Shown here in pieces: positions 27,309 to 37,700 of a DNA stretch of 64,000 nucleotides. The position numbers and the translations under genes are program-made. This stretch comes from Vicinamibacterales bacterium (GTDB lineage Bacteria > Acidobacteriota > Vicinamibacteria > Vicinamibacterales > UBA2999), in assembly GCA_041659285.1 (NCBI GenBank), contig JBAZYO010000002.1, positions 62,001 to 126,000 on the forward strand. The letters are read 5' to 3'. The notes below the pieces were generated by a model. That model made no database searches. It was not told the DNA's origin and saw only the letters and a list, made by a program, of their open reading frames with translations. The stretch's first letter is position 1. Each line of letters opens with the position of its first letter.

Positions 27309-28124
27309 TCAGGGAGATAGCAGGGCCATTGCGTCGTTCAAGGCCGCGGCCGCCTGGCTGCGAACGACGATCGAGACCCGGCGATTCCGCGGGTCGAGCG
27401 GATCGGCCTTGACATGCAATTCCGTGTCGGCGAAACCCCGCACGGTCCGCACTTGTCCGGCCCTGAGGCCCGCCTGCTCCATTTCCCGCCGGGCGGCATT
27501 GGCCCGGTCGGCCGACAGTTCCCAGTTCCCGTACCCGTCTTCGCGCAGGTAGGGCCGTCGATCCGTGTGCCCTTCGACGACAACGTCGTTGGCGAGCTTG
27601 CCCAGCTCCGCCGCGATGATGGTCACGATGCGTACGCTCTCGCCGCGAAGCACGGCGCTGCCAGAATCGAAGAAGCTCGAACCCGCGCGCTCGATGAGTT
27701 CGATGCGCAGGCCTTCGGCCGTGATCGTGAACTCAATCTGATCGCGGAGCGTGGCGATGCCGGGCTGTTTCATCAGCTCCTGTCGGATGCGTTCGGCCGC
27801 GGCGGTCAGGGTCTGCCGCTCTCGCAGGAGGGCCGATGGGTCCGCCTTGGCCATGGCCTCCGGCATCCGGCCGGGCTCCATGCCTGGAGTCCCGCCGGCC
27901 AGCATCCCCGTCGATCGCTCGTGCTCGAACACACCGGGATCCCGGAAGTAGCCGGCCACGTTGGCCTTCACCTCCGGGCTTTGCGCGACCAGCCACATCA
28001 CGAGGAAGAAGGCCATCATGGCGGTCACGAAGTCGGCGTACGCCACCTTCCAGGCGCCGCCGTGGTGACCGGCATGGCCGCCGCGCTTCTTTCTGACGAT
28101 GATGATCGGGGCGGCCGGCTTCAT
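27309..28124 (-). CDS. motB: Flagellar stator protein MotB (first copy)
   Basis: This is a 271-aa protein. A short cytoplasmic Lys/Arg tail is followed by the transmembrane helix WKVAYADFVTAMMAFFLVMWL, whose Asp is the proton- or sodium-binding residue, then a plug/linker region. A C-terminal OmpA-like peptidoglycan-binding domain contains VVEGHTDRRPY and LSADRANAARREM. It forms the stator with MotA, whose gene ends six bases upstream. Length and motif are normal for MotB. Confidence 0.94.
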   Translation of the reverse strand: MKPAAPIIIVRKKRGGHAGHHGGAWKVAYADFVTAMMAFFLVMWLVAQSPEVKANVAGYFRDPGVFEHERSTGMLAGGTPGMEPGRMPEAMAKADPSALLRERQTLTAAAERIRQELMKQPGIATLRDQIEFTITAEGLRIELIERAGSSFFDSGSAVLRGESVRIVTIIAAELGKLANDVVVEGHTDRRPYLREDGYGNWELSADRANAARREMEQAGLRAGQVRTVRGFADTELHVKADPLDPRNRRVSIVVRSQAAAALNDAMALLSP

Positions 28125-28130
28125 AAGCGG

Positions 28131-29015
28131 TTACGCCGCCGCCGCCGCGGGCGCCTGCGGGTCGCTGCGCGAGGCCCGGCAAAGACTCTCGGTTTCTTCA
28201 AACGTGGGGCGGACCTCATGTGGGAGTACGCGGCGGGCGAATTCCACCGCGATCGCCGGCGGCAGGCCCTTGAACATCGCGATCACGCCCGCCTTGATGC
28301 ACTGTTCGTAGCGTCCATCGTCCTGGGCGCGCTGTTCGAGACTGGCCGCCAGCGGTTGGCCGAACCCGTACGACATGAGAATGCCAAGGAACGTGCCGAC
28401 CAGAGCGGCACCCACGTGATGGCCAATTTCCGCGGGAGGTCCGTCGATGGCCTGCATGGTGATGACGATCCCGAGGACGGCCGCCACGATGCCCAATCCC
28501 GGCAGGGCGTCTGACACTTTGTTCAGCGTCGCCGACGGGCCCCGTTCGTCTTCATGGTGGACGAACAGATCTTCGTCCATCAGCGCCTCCAGATCGTGCG
28601 CCGTCATGCCCCCGACGATGATGACCTTGAACGAATCGGACAGGAAGGCGACCGAGTGGTGCCGCCTGAGAAACTTCGGGTACTTCGAGAGGACGGCGCT
28701 CTGCTCCGGATTCTCGAAGTGGGGCTCCAAGGCCATGACACCCGATTGCTGCGAGACCCGAAACAGTTGGTAGAGCATCGACAGGAGGTTGCCGAAATCG
28801 TCTTTGGTCAGCCCGCCGCCGAAGATGCCCTGTGTCTGCTTGAGCATCTTTACCAGCACCTTGGGTGGCGTGCTGATGAGCAGACTGCCGAGCGCAGCGC
28901 CCCCGATGATCACGAACTCCGCCGGCTGCAACAGGAGGATCAGATGACCACCGGCCATCAGGTATCCACCCGCCACCGAGCCCAGCACGACCACGACACC
29001 AGCCAGTATCAACAT
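28131..29015 (-). CDS. motA: Flagellar stator protein MotA (first copy)
   Basis: The start at MLILAGVVVVLG, just after the stop of the upstream HD gene, gives 294 aa. Four membrane helices are arranged two and two around a large charged cytoplasmic loop. Conserved features include QPAEFVIIGGAALGSLL, the ALPGLGIVAAVLGIVITM segment with the functional Pro-Gly, and VGAALVGTFLGILMSYGF. MotA conducts ions with MotB and turns the flagellar rotor. The tail is rich in Ala. It is translationally close-coupled to its neighbours on both sides. Confidence 0.94.
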   Translation of the reverse strand: MLILAGVVVVLGSVAGGYLMAGGHLILLLQPAEFVIIGGAALGSLLISTPPKVLVKMLKQTQGIFGGGLTKDDFGNLLSMLYQLFRVSQQSGVMALEPHFENPEQSAVLSKYPKFLRRHHSVAFLSDSFKVIIVGGMTAHDLEALMDEDLFVHHEDERGPSATLNKVSDALPGLGIVAAVLGIVITMQAIDGPPAEIGHHVGAALVGTFLGILMSYGFGQPLAASLEQRAQDDGRYEQCIKAGVIAMFKGLPPAIAVEFARRVLPHEVRPTFEETESLCRASRSDPQAPAAAAA

Positions 29016-29020
29016 GCGGT

Positions 29021-29707
29021 TCAGTTCATCCGTCCGGCGGCCGACGACCACCAGGACACGAGTGACGGGGGCAGTTCGTCCGAGCAGCGCAGCCAGGCGG
29101 CGACCACGTCCGGATCGAAGCGCAGGCCGGCGAGCCGCACCAGTTCCGCATTGGCGGCTTCGGCGGAAAAGGCCAGCGCCGCGCAGACCGCGGTCAGCGC
29201 GTCAAGGGTGTCGGCAACTTGCAGGACACGGGCACCGACCGGGATTTCCTCGGCGCGCAGGCCATGGGGATAGCCGGAGCCGTCGTAGCACTCGAGCGAG
29301 GATGCCAGGACGACCGCGGCCGGGCGCAGAAACGGCAGATCCTCGACGACTTCGCACGCCACTCTCACCTGCGCGGCGCGGTGACTGGAGGCGGCGCCGT
29401 CCAGGATGCCAGCCGACGGGCCGGCCGGGTCAGGAATCACCAGACGCCCCACGTCGTGCAGCAACGCCGCGCGCTCCAGGTCATCGAGGGCGCGCGCCGC
29501 CATCCCGAGCTCCTCGCCGATTTGCAGCGACAGCGTCGCCACTCGATGAAGATGCGCCAGCGTGTCGGGGTCCCGGCGGTAGAGCCGCGCCAGCAAGGCG
29601 TCGAGCGAGGCGGATGTCGCGATCGCGCTCTCGATGAACGCAGCCGTGACCCGCCATTGCCGTTCTGCCCCGTCGTCCCGGTCGATCGAATAGGTCGAAC
29701 CGTTCAT
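29021..29707 (-). CDS. Degenerate HD-GYP-like protein upstream of motA-motB
   Basis: The ATG at 29707 follows an AAGGGGG ribosome site, giving 228 aa; an ATG 27 bases further upstream lacks one. The chain shows HLHRVATLSLQIGEELGM and LLHDVGRLVIPD, matching the HD half. Where HD-GYP enzymes have HHERWDGSGYP, this protein has SLECYDGSGYP: both metal-binding His residues are lost. GARVLQVADTLDALTA is retained but the RPYR end is not. It is probably a cyclic di-GMP sensor or adaptor for the motor rather than an active phosphodiesterase. Confidence 0.8.
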   Translation of the reverse strand: MNGSTYSIDRDDGAERQWRVTAAFIESAIATSASLDALLARLYRRDPDTLAHLHRVATLSLQIGEELGMAARALDDLERAALLHDVGRLVIPDPAGPSAGILDGAASSHRAAQVRVACEVVEDLPFLRPAAVVLASSLECYDGSGYPHGLRAEEIPVGARVLQVADTLDALTAVCAALAFSAEAANAELVRLAGLRFDPDVVAAWLRCSDELPPSLVSWWSSAAGRMN

Positions 29708-29804
29708 GCGCCCCCTTAGCTCTCCCCATGACAATCGACGGCGCGACGGCTTTCTTGAAACCTCTTAGCCTCGTGAAAAGGCCTCTTCGTCTATCGAGAG
29801 TCGA

Positions 29805-29842
29805 TGTCGGCAATCCGACACTTGGTGTCGTGAATCCGACAC
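29805..29842. promoter_or_regulatory. Cluster of TGTCGG/CCGACA palindromes (putative enhancer)
   Basis: Two overlapping perfect palindromes occur: TGTCGG-CAAT-CCGACA (29805-29820) and CGACAC-TTG-GTGTCG (29816-29830). A further CCGACA half-site follows at 29836, five bases after the second palindrome. The cluster lies about 80-100 bases upstream of the predicted sigma-54 start at 29909, the usual distance for an enhancer-binding protein. Closely related palindromes occur at 40.97, 48.8 and 53.9 kb. Confidence 0.6.
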
Positions 29843-29882
29843 GTGGAACAGGCGCCAAGAGGCGAACTTGTCCGTTCAAGTC

Positions 29883-29898
29883 TGGCAGATGGTTTGCA
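29883..29898 (+). promoter_or_regulatory. Sigma-54-type promoter for the membrane kinase at 29939
   Basis: TGGCAGATGGTTTGCA has the -24 GG at 29884 and -12 GC at 29896, exactly 10 bases apart, and matches the extended TGGCAC-N5-TTGCA consensus except at one base. The start near 29909 gives a leader of about 30 bases before the TTG start codon of the kinase. Confidence 0.7.
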
Positions 29899-29938
29899 CT
29901 CGTGAGATTGGCAAAAGGCACTGAGGTCCCTCATCCGC

Positions 29939-31717
29939 TTGTTGATCGCCACATTCGTGATTGGCTTCGCCCGGTTTTCGGGCGAAAACGCTATTCGTGT
30001 GTTCGCGCAGGAGCCGCCACTCTCGTCGGCCTGGCGATGGACCAATTTCGGACAGGATGTGGCACTCGGCTCCGGTCCCGCGACCCAGGTGCCGCGGCCG
30101 CTGTACCAACGAGCTGAGGTTCTCGCCCCGACCGGACTGCTGGTCGTCGGACTGTTGGCCATCGGCCTTGCCTTGTGGCGGAGTCACCGGCGTTCTCAGC
30201 GGGAACGCGCCCTCGCCGAGGCGCGGCTGCGAGCCTCGGAGGAAAGATTCTCCACGCTCTTCTGGGCCAGCCCGCTGCCGCTGCTCATCGCCGCCGAGGC
30301 GGACGGTCGTATCGTCCAGGTGAATCAGGCCGCCGAAATGCTGGCCGGCCTCGGCGCCGCAGCCTTCGCGGGACACCCCGCGTTTGCAGTGGCTGCCGCG
30401 TTCGGCAGCACGGGGGAGCCGGCCCGGGAACCGGTCACGTCGCGGGAAGTGGAGTTCATCACACCAGACGGGCGTGAGCTGGCGTTGCTCCTGCACACCA
30501 GCCGCCTCTGCCTCGATGACGCTCCCTGCTTGTTGACGGCCATCACCGACATCACCGGACTGCGCCGGCTGGAAGAGAGCCTGCTGTCCGCGCAGCGCCT
30601 GGAAGCCATTGGCCAGATCTCCGGCGGTGTGGCCCACGAATTCAACAACCTGTTGACCGTCATGCAGGGTCACACCGACGCATTGGCCTCCACCTTGGCA
30701 CCGATGACGGACGGTGTGCAGCGGCACGTGGACGCCCTCGGACGATCGGTGGCCCGGGCGGCGCAGATCACCAGCGGGCTGTTGACCTTCGCCAAGCGCC
30801 AACCCACGGCAGGCCTGGTCACCGACCTGAACGCGGCGCTGATCGAATTGCACTCGATGATCGAAGGCCTGGTCGGCCGAACGATCTCCTTCAAGCAGGA
30901 CCTCGACCCCGCCGTGCCATTGATTGCCCTGGCCCCCGCGCAAATTGCCCAGCTCGTGGTCAATCTCTCCCTGAATGCGCGCGATGCCATGCCCGAGGGC
31001 GGGAGCTTGACGGTGGCAACCAGGCTCGTGGATGGGTCGGGACTCGACGACAGCGAACTGCTCGCCTCGAATACGGGCCCGTGGGTCTCGTTGGTCGTCC
31101 GCGACGACGGTTGCGGGATGACCGAGGAAGTTCGGCGTCACGTCTTCGAGCCATTCTTCTCGACGAAACCCTCCAGGCAAGCGATGGGGCTCGGCCTCTC
31201 GATCTGTTACGGCGTGGTCGAACACGCCGGCGGGCGCATCGACGTCGAGTCGTCGCCCGGACGCGGCACCGAGGTCCGGATTCTTCTGCCGGCCGCCACA
31301 CCATCCGAACAGGGCGCCTTCATGCCGCAGCCGCTGCAGTTGGGCACGCAGGGACAGGTCGTGTTGCTGGTCGAAGATGAAGTCGACGTCCGCGAGATCG
31401 TGGCGGAAGTTCTGGAGCAGGCGGGCTACACGGTGCAGGCGTGCCCGAGCCTTCAGGCGGTTGAGGCGCTGCTGGCGCAGGACCACATGGCGCCGGACCT
31501 GCTCCTGACCGACCTGGTCCTGCCGGAAGGCAGCGGCCTGACCGTGGCCGCGATAGTCACTCAACGGTACCCGGGTCTCCCGGTCCTGTTCATGTCGGGG
31601 TATTCCGAGTCGGTGTACTCGGGTGTGGATTCCGTGGCACACCTGCTGCCCAAGCCTTTCACGTCGCCAACCCTGCTGCGGAGAGTTCGCGAGTTGCTCG
31701 AGACGGATCCGGAATGA
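29939..31717 (+). CDS. Membrane-bound PAS hybrid histidine kinase with receiver
   Basis: This is a 592-aa protein starting at one of two adjacent TTG codons (29939 or 29942); an in-frame stop at 29903 limits the upstream reach. A first hydrophobic segment (about 1-12) and a second helix (VLAPTGLLVVGLLAIGLALW, about 60-80) enclose a short periplasmic loop. A PAS domain (100-215), HisKA with GGVAHEFNNLL, an intact ATPase domain (NARDAMPEGG, DDGCGM, MGLGLS) and a receiver (LLTDLVLPEGSG) follow. It sits behind a good sigma-54-type promoter with palindromic upstream sites, divergent from the HD/motAB operon. Confidence 0.9.
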   Translation: MLIATFVIGFARFSGENAIRVFAQEPPLSSAWRWTNFGQDVALGSGPATQVPRPLYQRAEVLAPTGLLVVGLLAIGLALWRSHRRSQRERALAEARLRASEERFSTLFWASPLPLLIAAEADGRIVQVNQAAEMLAGLGAAAFAGHPAFAVAAAFGSTGEPAREPVTSREVEFITPDGRELALLLHTSRLCLDDAPCLLTAITDITGLRRLEESLLSAQRLEAIGQISGGVAHEFNNLLTVMQGHTDALASTLAPMTDGVQRHVDALGRSVARAAQITSGLLTFAKRQPTAGLVTDLNAALIELHSMIEGLVGRTISFKQDLDPAVPLIALAPAQIAQLVVNLSLNARDAMPEGGSLTVATRLVDGSGLDDSELLASNTGPWVSLVVRDDGCGMTEEVRRHVFEPFFSTKPSRQAMGLGLSICYGVVEHAGGRIDVESSPGRGTEVRILLPAATPSEQGAFMPQPLQLGTQGQVVLLVEDEVDVREIVAEVLEQAGYTVQACPSLQAVEALLAQDHMAPDLLLTDLVLPEGSGLTVAAIVTQRYPGLPVLFMSGYSESVYSGVDSVAHLLPKPFTSPTLLRRVRELLETDPE

Positions 31718-31742
31718 GCCGTTAGTATTCAGCCTCACTTCG

Positions 31743-34727
31743 ATGGACCTCCTTCTGCTCCAGACGTATGCCGGTCAGACCGCGAGCTTCGTGGCATTGG
31801 GAGTGATTGCCGCCCTCATGCCGGCAGAGGCTCGCGAGTTTCCCCATGGCCGGCAATTTCGCTGGCTGGCGGCCTTCGGCCTGATCCGGGGAGGCCTTGG
31901 GTTCGTCGAGCTGTGGACCCTTGAGCCGGTCCCGCGGTGGTGGACGGCCGCCCTGCTCGCCGTCTCATTTGCCTGTCTGTTTGAGTTCACGCGGCGTCTA
32001 TTTCGCGACGTCGGCCGGCGGACGTCCGCGGGCTGGACCCCCTACACGTCTCTCGCCGTGTTCATTGCCGTCATTGGCGCCACGCTGCTCGTGCCGGTCC
32101 TGGCGACCAACCGCGTGGCGGCCTACGACGCCGCCATCCGGTACCTGATCGTCCTGCCGGGCGGCGTGGGCGCGGCCATTGCCCTCCACCTCACCATGCG
32201 CGGGACGATGATCGCGCGTGTCGATCGCTGGCTGACGTACGCGCTCTGCGCCGGGTTCGCGACCTACGGGTTGCTGGCCGGACTGTTCGTCGACCCCTGG
32301 GCGGGCCTCCCAGTCTGGATGCCGACCTCGGGCTCCACGCTTGCTGTCACCGGCCTGCCCGTCGCCGTGTTCAGGGCGGCAGCGATCGCCGTCGCGGCGC
32401 TTTGCCTCGGCGCGCTGGCGCACAGGGCCTCGCACCGCGCTGGGCTGCAACTGCGCCGCCAAACGCAAGAGCTGGAAGCCTTGACCGCGAGTCTCGAGTC
32501 CAGGGTGGCCGAGCGCACCGCGGCACTTCGCGGGCAAGAGGCGTTCGCGCAGCATCTCATCAATGGCACTCCCGCCATCATCGTGCTGCTGTCCCCGGAG
32601 GGGCGCATAAAGCACGTGAACCCCGCTTTCGAGCGGCTCACCGGCTGGACCCTCCAGGAGGTGCGCGGCAGGGAGTGGCTGACGCTGTTGCCCCGGCGCG
32701 AGGTCTCGAGTGTCGGACGGCTGCTCCAGGTGGCCATCGCGGGAACACCCGCCTGCGGCAACGTGAACCCCATCCTCACTCGCTCGGGTGACGAGCGGGA
32801 GCTCGAGTGGTACGACCAGGTGCTCCGCGATGGTACCGGCACTGTGACCGGCCTGGTGGCCATGGGCATCGACGTCACCGAACGGCGTCAGGCGGAGAAG
32901 GCGGCGGACGCGCTCAGACGGCGACAGAGCAATATCCTCGACAGCATGTTCGCCATGGTCGGCGTGTTCGACCTCGCCGGCAACCTGCTCGAGGCCAATC
33001 GTGCGCCGCTCGAGCTTGCAGGGCTCGAGCCGGAGGACGTGATCGGCCGGCCGTTCTGGGAGACCTACTGGTGGTCGTACTCTCCCGTGGTCCAGGAGCA
33101 GGTGCGCTCGGCCCTCTCCCGTGCCGCCCGAGGCAACATCGTTCGCGAGGACTTCGTCATCCGGGTCGCCGGGGGGCTGTTCATCACGATCGACGCCATG
33201 TTCGGCCCCCTCCGCAACGCCGACGGCACGATTGTGGAGGTGATCGGCTCCGCGGTGGACGTGACCGATCGCCAGCGTGCCGAGCAGGCGCTGCGCGAGA
33301 GCGAGACACGGCTGCGCGCGATCTTCGAGTCCGAACCGGAGTGCGTCAAGATTGTCGCGCGCGATGGCACGCTGCTCGACATGAACCCGGCCGGCCTGCG
33401 CCTGATCGGAGCGAGTACGCTCGATTCGCTGCGCAGCCTCAGGGTGTTCGACTTGATCGATGCCCAGTATCACGACCTGTACCGGGAAGCGATCGACGCC
33501 GTGTTTCGCGGCGAGTCCAGCCAGGACCAATACCAAATCGTGGCCCCCGATGGCAGTCGGCGGTGGATGGAACAGCACGCCGTGCCGATGCGGGACTCTG
33601 CCGACCCGTCCCGGGTGACGGCCATGCTGGCCGTGACACGAGACATCACCTCTCGCCGCTCGATGGAAGTTGCGCTGAGACAAAGCGAGCAGCGACTCCG
33701 CCAGGCTCAGGCCATCGCGGCCATCGGCAACTGGGAACTCGACGTGGCGGCGGGCGCTCTGTGGTGGTCGGACGAAATCTACAGCATTTTCGAGATCGAC
33801 CAGAGGCGGTTCGGAGCATCCTACACCGCATTCCTTGAGGCCATTCACCCTGGCGATCGCGAGGCCGTCAATGCCGCGTACACCGCGTCGCTGGTGACCC
33901 GGCAGCCGTACCACATCACGCACCGGATCCAAACCGCGGATGGCCGCGTCAAGCATGTGGAGGAGCGCTGCGAAACGGACTTCGCCGCAGACGGCGCCCC
34001 GCTGCGCTCCCGTGGCACGGTGCAGGAGATCACGGTCCGAGTCGAGGCCGAAGAGGCCCTTCGCGCTTCGGTCCGGGAGAAGGAAACCCTGCTGCGTGAA
34101 GTGCACCACCGCGTGAAGAACAACCTGCAGATCGTCTCGAGCCTGCTCCACTTCCAAGCCAAGAAGGTGAAGCGCCCCGAGGATCTGGCGGCGTTTGACG
34201 ACGCCCGCGCTCGCCTGCGGGCGATGAGCCTGGTGCACGAGAAGCTCTACCGATCGCGCGAGCTATCGGCCATCCTCATGCACGACTACCTCAAGGAACT
34301 GATCGGGGGGGTTCGGCAGTCCCACGCCGCCCCCAACCAGAGTGTCACCGTCGAATTGACCGCCGACCCCATCTACCTGTCGGTCGAGACCGCGATGCCG
34401 GTTGGCATGATCGTCGGCGAATTGCTGACCAACGTGTTCAAGCACGCGTTCCCCACCAATCGCCGGAACGGACGGGCCGCGGTCCACCTGACCACATCCG
34501 GAGGCCAGGCTGAGATCGGCGTGACCGACGACGGGGTGGGCCTGCCTGAGACGTTCTCGCCCGAGTCGGGTGAGTCGTTCGGCTGGCAAATGGTCATGGC
34601 GCTGACGGCGCAGCTCGAAGGCGAGTTGCGCGTTACCAGGGGCGCCGGCACCAGCGTCGTCATCACCTTTCCCATGGCGGAGCGGGCTCGTACTCCGGCC
34701 CCAACTTTCCTGTCCGAAACGGGTTGA
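31743..34727 (+). CDS. Multi-PAS membrane histidine kinase of the HisKA_2 type
   Basis: Starting at MDLLLLQTYAGQTAS gives 994 aa. Residues 1-240 contain about seven membrane helices, and a coiled coil (LRRQTQELEALTASLESRVAERT) follows. Four PAS-type domains span roughly 265-770. The kinase core is HisKA_2: REVHHRVKNNLQIVSSLL, typical of kinases for blue-light and general-stress sensing. The ATPase domain contains GELLTNVFKHAF and TDDGVGLPE. There is no receiver of its own. The following gene begins with a receiver just two bases after the stop, so it is the likely target. Confidence 0.9.
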   Translation: MDLLLLQTYAGQTASFVALGVIAALMPAEAREFPHGRQFRWLAAFGLIRGGLGFVELWTLEPVPRWWTAALLAVSFACLFEFTRRLFRDVGRRTSAGWTPYTSLAVFIAVIGATLLVPVLATNRVAAYDAAIRYLIVLPGGVGAAIALHLTMRGTMIARVDRWLTYALCAGFATYGLLAGLFVDPWAGLPVWMPTSGSTLAVTGLPVAVFRAAAIAVAALCLGALAHRASHRAGLQLRRQTQELEALTASLESRVAERTAALRGQEAFAQHLINGTPAIIVLLSPEGRIKHVNPAFERLTGWTLQEVRGREWLTLLPRREVSSVGRLLQVAIAGTPACGNVNPILTRSGDERELEWYDQVLRDGTGTVTGLVAMGIDVTERRQAEKAADALRRRQSNILDSMFAMVGVFDLAGNLLEANRAPLELAGLEPEDVIGRPFWETYWWSYSPVVQEQVRSALSRAARGNIVREDFVIRVAGGLFITIDAMFGPLRNADGTIVEVIGSAVDVTDRQRAEQALRESETRLRAIFESEPECVKIVARDGTLLDMNPAGLRLIGASTLDSLRSLRVFDLIDAQYHDLYREAIDAVFRGESSQDQYQIVAPDGSRRWMEQHAVPMRDSADPSRVTAMLAVTRDITSRRSMEVALRQSEQRLRQAQAIAAIGNWELDVAAGALWWSDEIYSIFEIDQRRFGASYTAFLEAIHPGDREAVNAAYTASLVTRQPYHITHRIQTADGRVKHVEERCETDFAADGAPLRSRGTVQEITVRVEAEEALRASVREKETLLREVHHRVKNNLQIVSSLLHFQAKKVKRPEDLAAFDDARARLRAMSLVHEKLYRSRELSAILMHDYLKELIGGVRQSHAAPNQSVTVELTADPIYLSVETAMPVGMIVGELLTNVFKHAFPTNRRNGRAAVHLTTSGGQAEIGVTDDGVGLPETFSPESGESFGWQMVMALTAQLEGELRVTRGAGTSVVITFPMAERARTPAPTFLSETG

Positions 34728-34729
34728 TC

Positions 34730-37700
34730 ATGCCCACACCTCCGACTGCGATCTTCATCGTCGAAGACGAAGCTCTCATCGCCATGGAACTGCGCGACCG
34801 CCTGACGGTGCTCGGCTACCACGTCTGTGGCCATGCCTTGCGGGGCGAGGTGGCCCTGGAGCAAGTCCCGGCCAGCGGCGCGGACGTGGTGCTGATGGAC
34901 GTCCGCCTGGCCGGCACCATGGACGGCATTGAGACGGCCGCCCGGCTTCACGACCTCACCGACGCTGCGATCATCTTTCTGACGGCCTACTCGGACGATG
35001 ACCTGCTGCGGCGGGCGGGAGCCGTGGAACCGCACGGGTACCTCGTGAAGCCCTTCGAGGAACGGGAACTGCATGCCACCATCCAGATGGCGCTCTATCG
35101 CCGCCGGATGGAGCGCGCGATTCAGGAGGCCAACGAGAGGCTCGAGGAACGCGTGCGCGAACGCACGGCCGCGCTCGAGGCGAGCGGGCGCCTCCTGTCG
35201 AGCATCAACGCGAATCTCGAGGGCACCGTCATCTACCGGATGGCCTTCAGCGCCACCGGGCAGATGCGCTGCACCTATATGAGTCCCAACGTCGAGGATG
35301 TCTTCGGCATCAGCGCCGTCGACTTCATGGCCGACGCCGACGCCATCTTTCGGATGATGGAGCCCGCGGACGTGCCCCGCGTTCGCGCCAACATCACTGA
35401 GTCGTTGCGCACCGGGAACACCGCGTCGGTCGAGTTCCGTTTGCGCCGTGTTGACGGCAGCATCGCGTGGCTTCACTTCCGGTCACGTCTGAGCGAACGG
35501 TTGCCCGATGGCACGCAGGTCCGGGACGGCGTGGCCACGGACATTACGGCGGCCAAGGACGCCGAAGCCACCCTCCGCGAGAGCGAAGAGCGCCTGGCGG
35601 TCACGCTGCAATCCATCGGCGATGCCGTGATGGCGACCGACACGGCGGGCCGGATTACCCAGATGAACCCGATCGCCGAACAGCTCACGGGATGGCCGCT
35701 GAGTGAGGCGCTGGGCCTCCCCGTCGCTGAGGTGTTCCACATCATCAACGCCACCACCCGCCAACCCGCGGACTCGCCCGTGGGCGAGGTGCTCGCCTCT
35801 GGCGGCCCCCACGAACTGGCCAACCACACCGCGCTTGTCGCGAGGGACGGCACCGAGCGCGCCATCGCCGACAGCGCGGCCCCGATCCGCGATGCCGGGG
35901 GGCGGTTGCTGGGCGTGGTGCTGGTCTTTCGGGACGAGACCGAGGCCCGCGACCGACGGCGACTCGTGGAACGGCAGCGGACCATGCTGGCGGCGCTGCA
36001 CCTCGCGCAAGAGCAGTACATCACCGACCCCGACAGTTACGTTGCTTTCGACGGGCTGTTAGCCGCCGTGATCCAGTCCACGGCCAGCTCGTGCGGCTTC
36101 ATCGCCGAAATCCACCGCGACGACACCGGCCGGCCGCACTTGAGCATCGATGCGGTCAGCGCCGGAGCGCCACGGGAGTTCGTCGCCTGGTTCGGCTTAC
36201 TGGCGGGAGTGCCAAGTCCGGAGCCCGGTCATCTTGATGCGCTCATCGCCACGCTGGTCACCGCTCACGCACCGTTCATCTCGAACCGTCCGGCCACCGA
36301 CCCCCGGCGTGACGGTCCACCGCCGGGGGCCGAGCGGCCACACGCGTTCATGGGAATCCCGATTGTGGTCGGTGATGAGACCGTGGGCATGGTGGGCATG
36401 GCCGACCGTCCCGGTGGCTACGACGAATCGCTGCTGGCGGACTTGCGGCCGCTGTTGACCACCTGTGGCAGCCTGATCCTGGCACGGCGCAACGAGCAAC
36501 GCCGCCAGGCCGCGGAGGTCGCCCTCCGCGACCTGAATACCAACCTGGAGGCGGAGGTCCAGCGCCGCGCGGCCGCGCTGGCGGAGAGCGAGCAGATGTT
36601 CTCGACGCTCGCCACGGCGTCACCCGTCGGCGTCTTCCGCACCGACGTCGCCGGCGAGTGCGTGTCGGTCAACGACCGGTGGTGTGAGATCACGGCTCTC
36701 TCCGAGCAAGAGGCGCGCGGCACCGGATGGAGCCGCGCACTGCATCCGCATGACCGCGACCGCGTCGGCACCGAATGGATGGCTGCCGTGCAGACCAGTG
36801 GGGAATTTCGATCGGAGTATCGATTCCAGCGGCCCGACGGGGAGAGCACGTGGGTGTTGGGGCAGGCGGTGCCGATCGTCGACGACCGCGGCATCGCCGG
36901 TGGGTATATCGGCACGCTGACCGACGTCACCGAGCAGAAGCAGACCGAACGGGCCTTGCGGGCCTTGTCATCCGATCTGCTCGGCCTCAAGGGCGCGGCG
37001 TTTTTTGACTCGACCGTGCGCTCGCTGGCGGAGTTACTGGACTGCGAGGTGGCGTTCGCCAGCCAGCGCGTGGCGGTGCAGCGAAGCCAGCTGCAGACGA
37101 TCGCCATCATCGAGGACGGCGCGCTGCAGCGGGACTACGCCTACGACGTCACCAACCGGCCCTGCCATGACGTCCTCGAGGCGGGGGCGGGCGTGTTCGT
37201 GTCACGCGGCGCACGGAAGCATTACCCTCTGGATCCCATCCTGGCGGCCAAACAGATCGAAGCCGTGGCGGCCGTACCGATCATCGATCACGGGGGCCGC
37301 GTCATCGGCGTGGTCGGGGTCATGAGCCGGCGACCACTGACCCACCCCTCGCGCACCGAGGCCATCCTGGGGCTGTTTGGCGTGTCGATCGCGGCTGAGA
37401 TCGAGCGCGAGCGAGGGGCGCGACAATTCCGTGACCTGGTGGAGTTTGCCTCCGACGGCATCGTCATGACCGACCGGCACGGCCTTATCACGCTCGTCAA
37501 CCGGCAGGCCGAACGGCTCTTCGGCTGGTCTCGAGAGGAACTGGTCGGGCGGCAGGTCGAAGTGCTCATTCCGGCCAACGTCCGGGCCCGCCACATCAGT
37601 GACCGGCAGAGCTTCTTCGAGAGACCCGAGCAGCGAGCCATGGGCCCCGACCGGCCCACCTTGCTCGCCCGGCGCAAGGACGGCAGCGAGTTTCCCGCCG

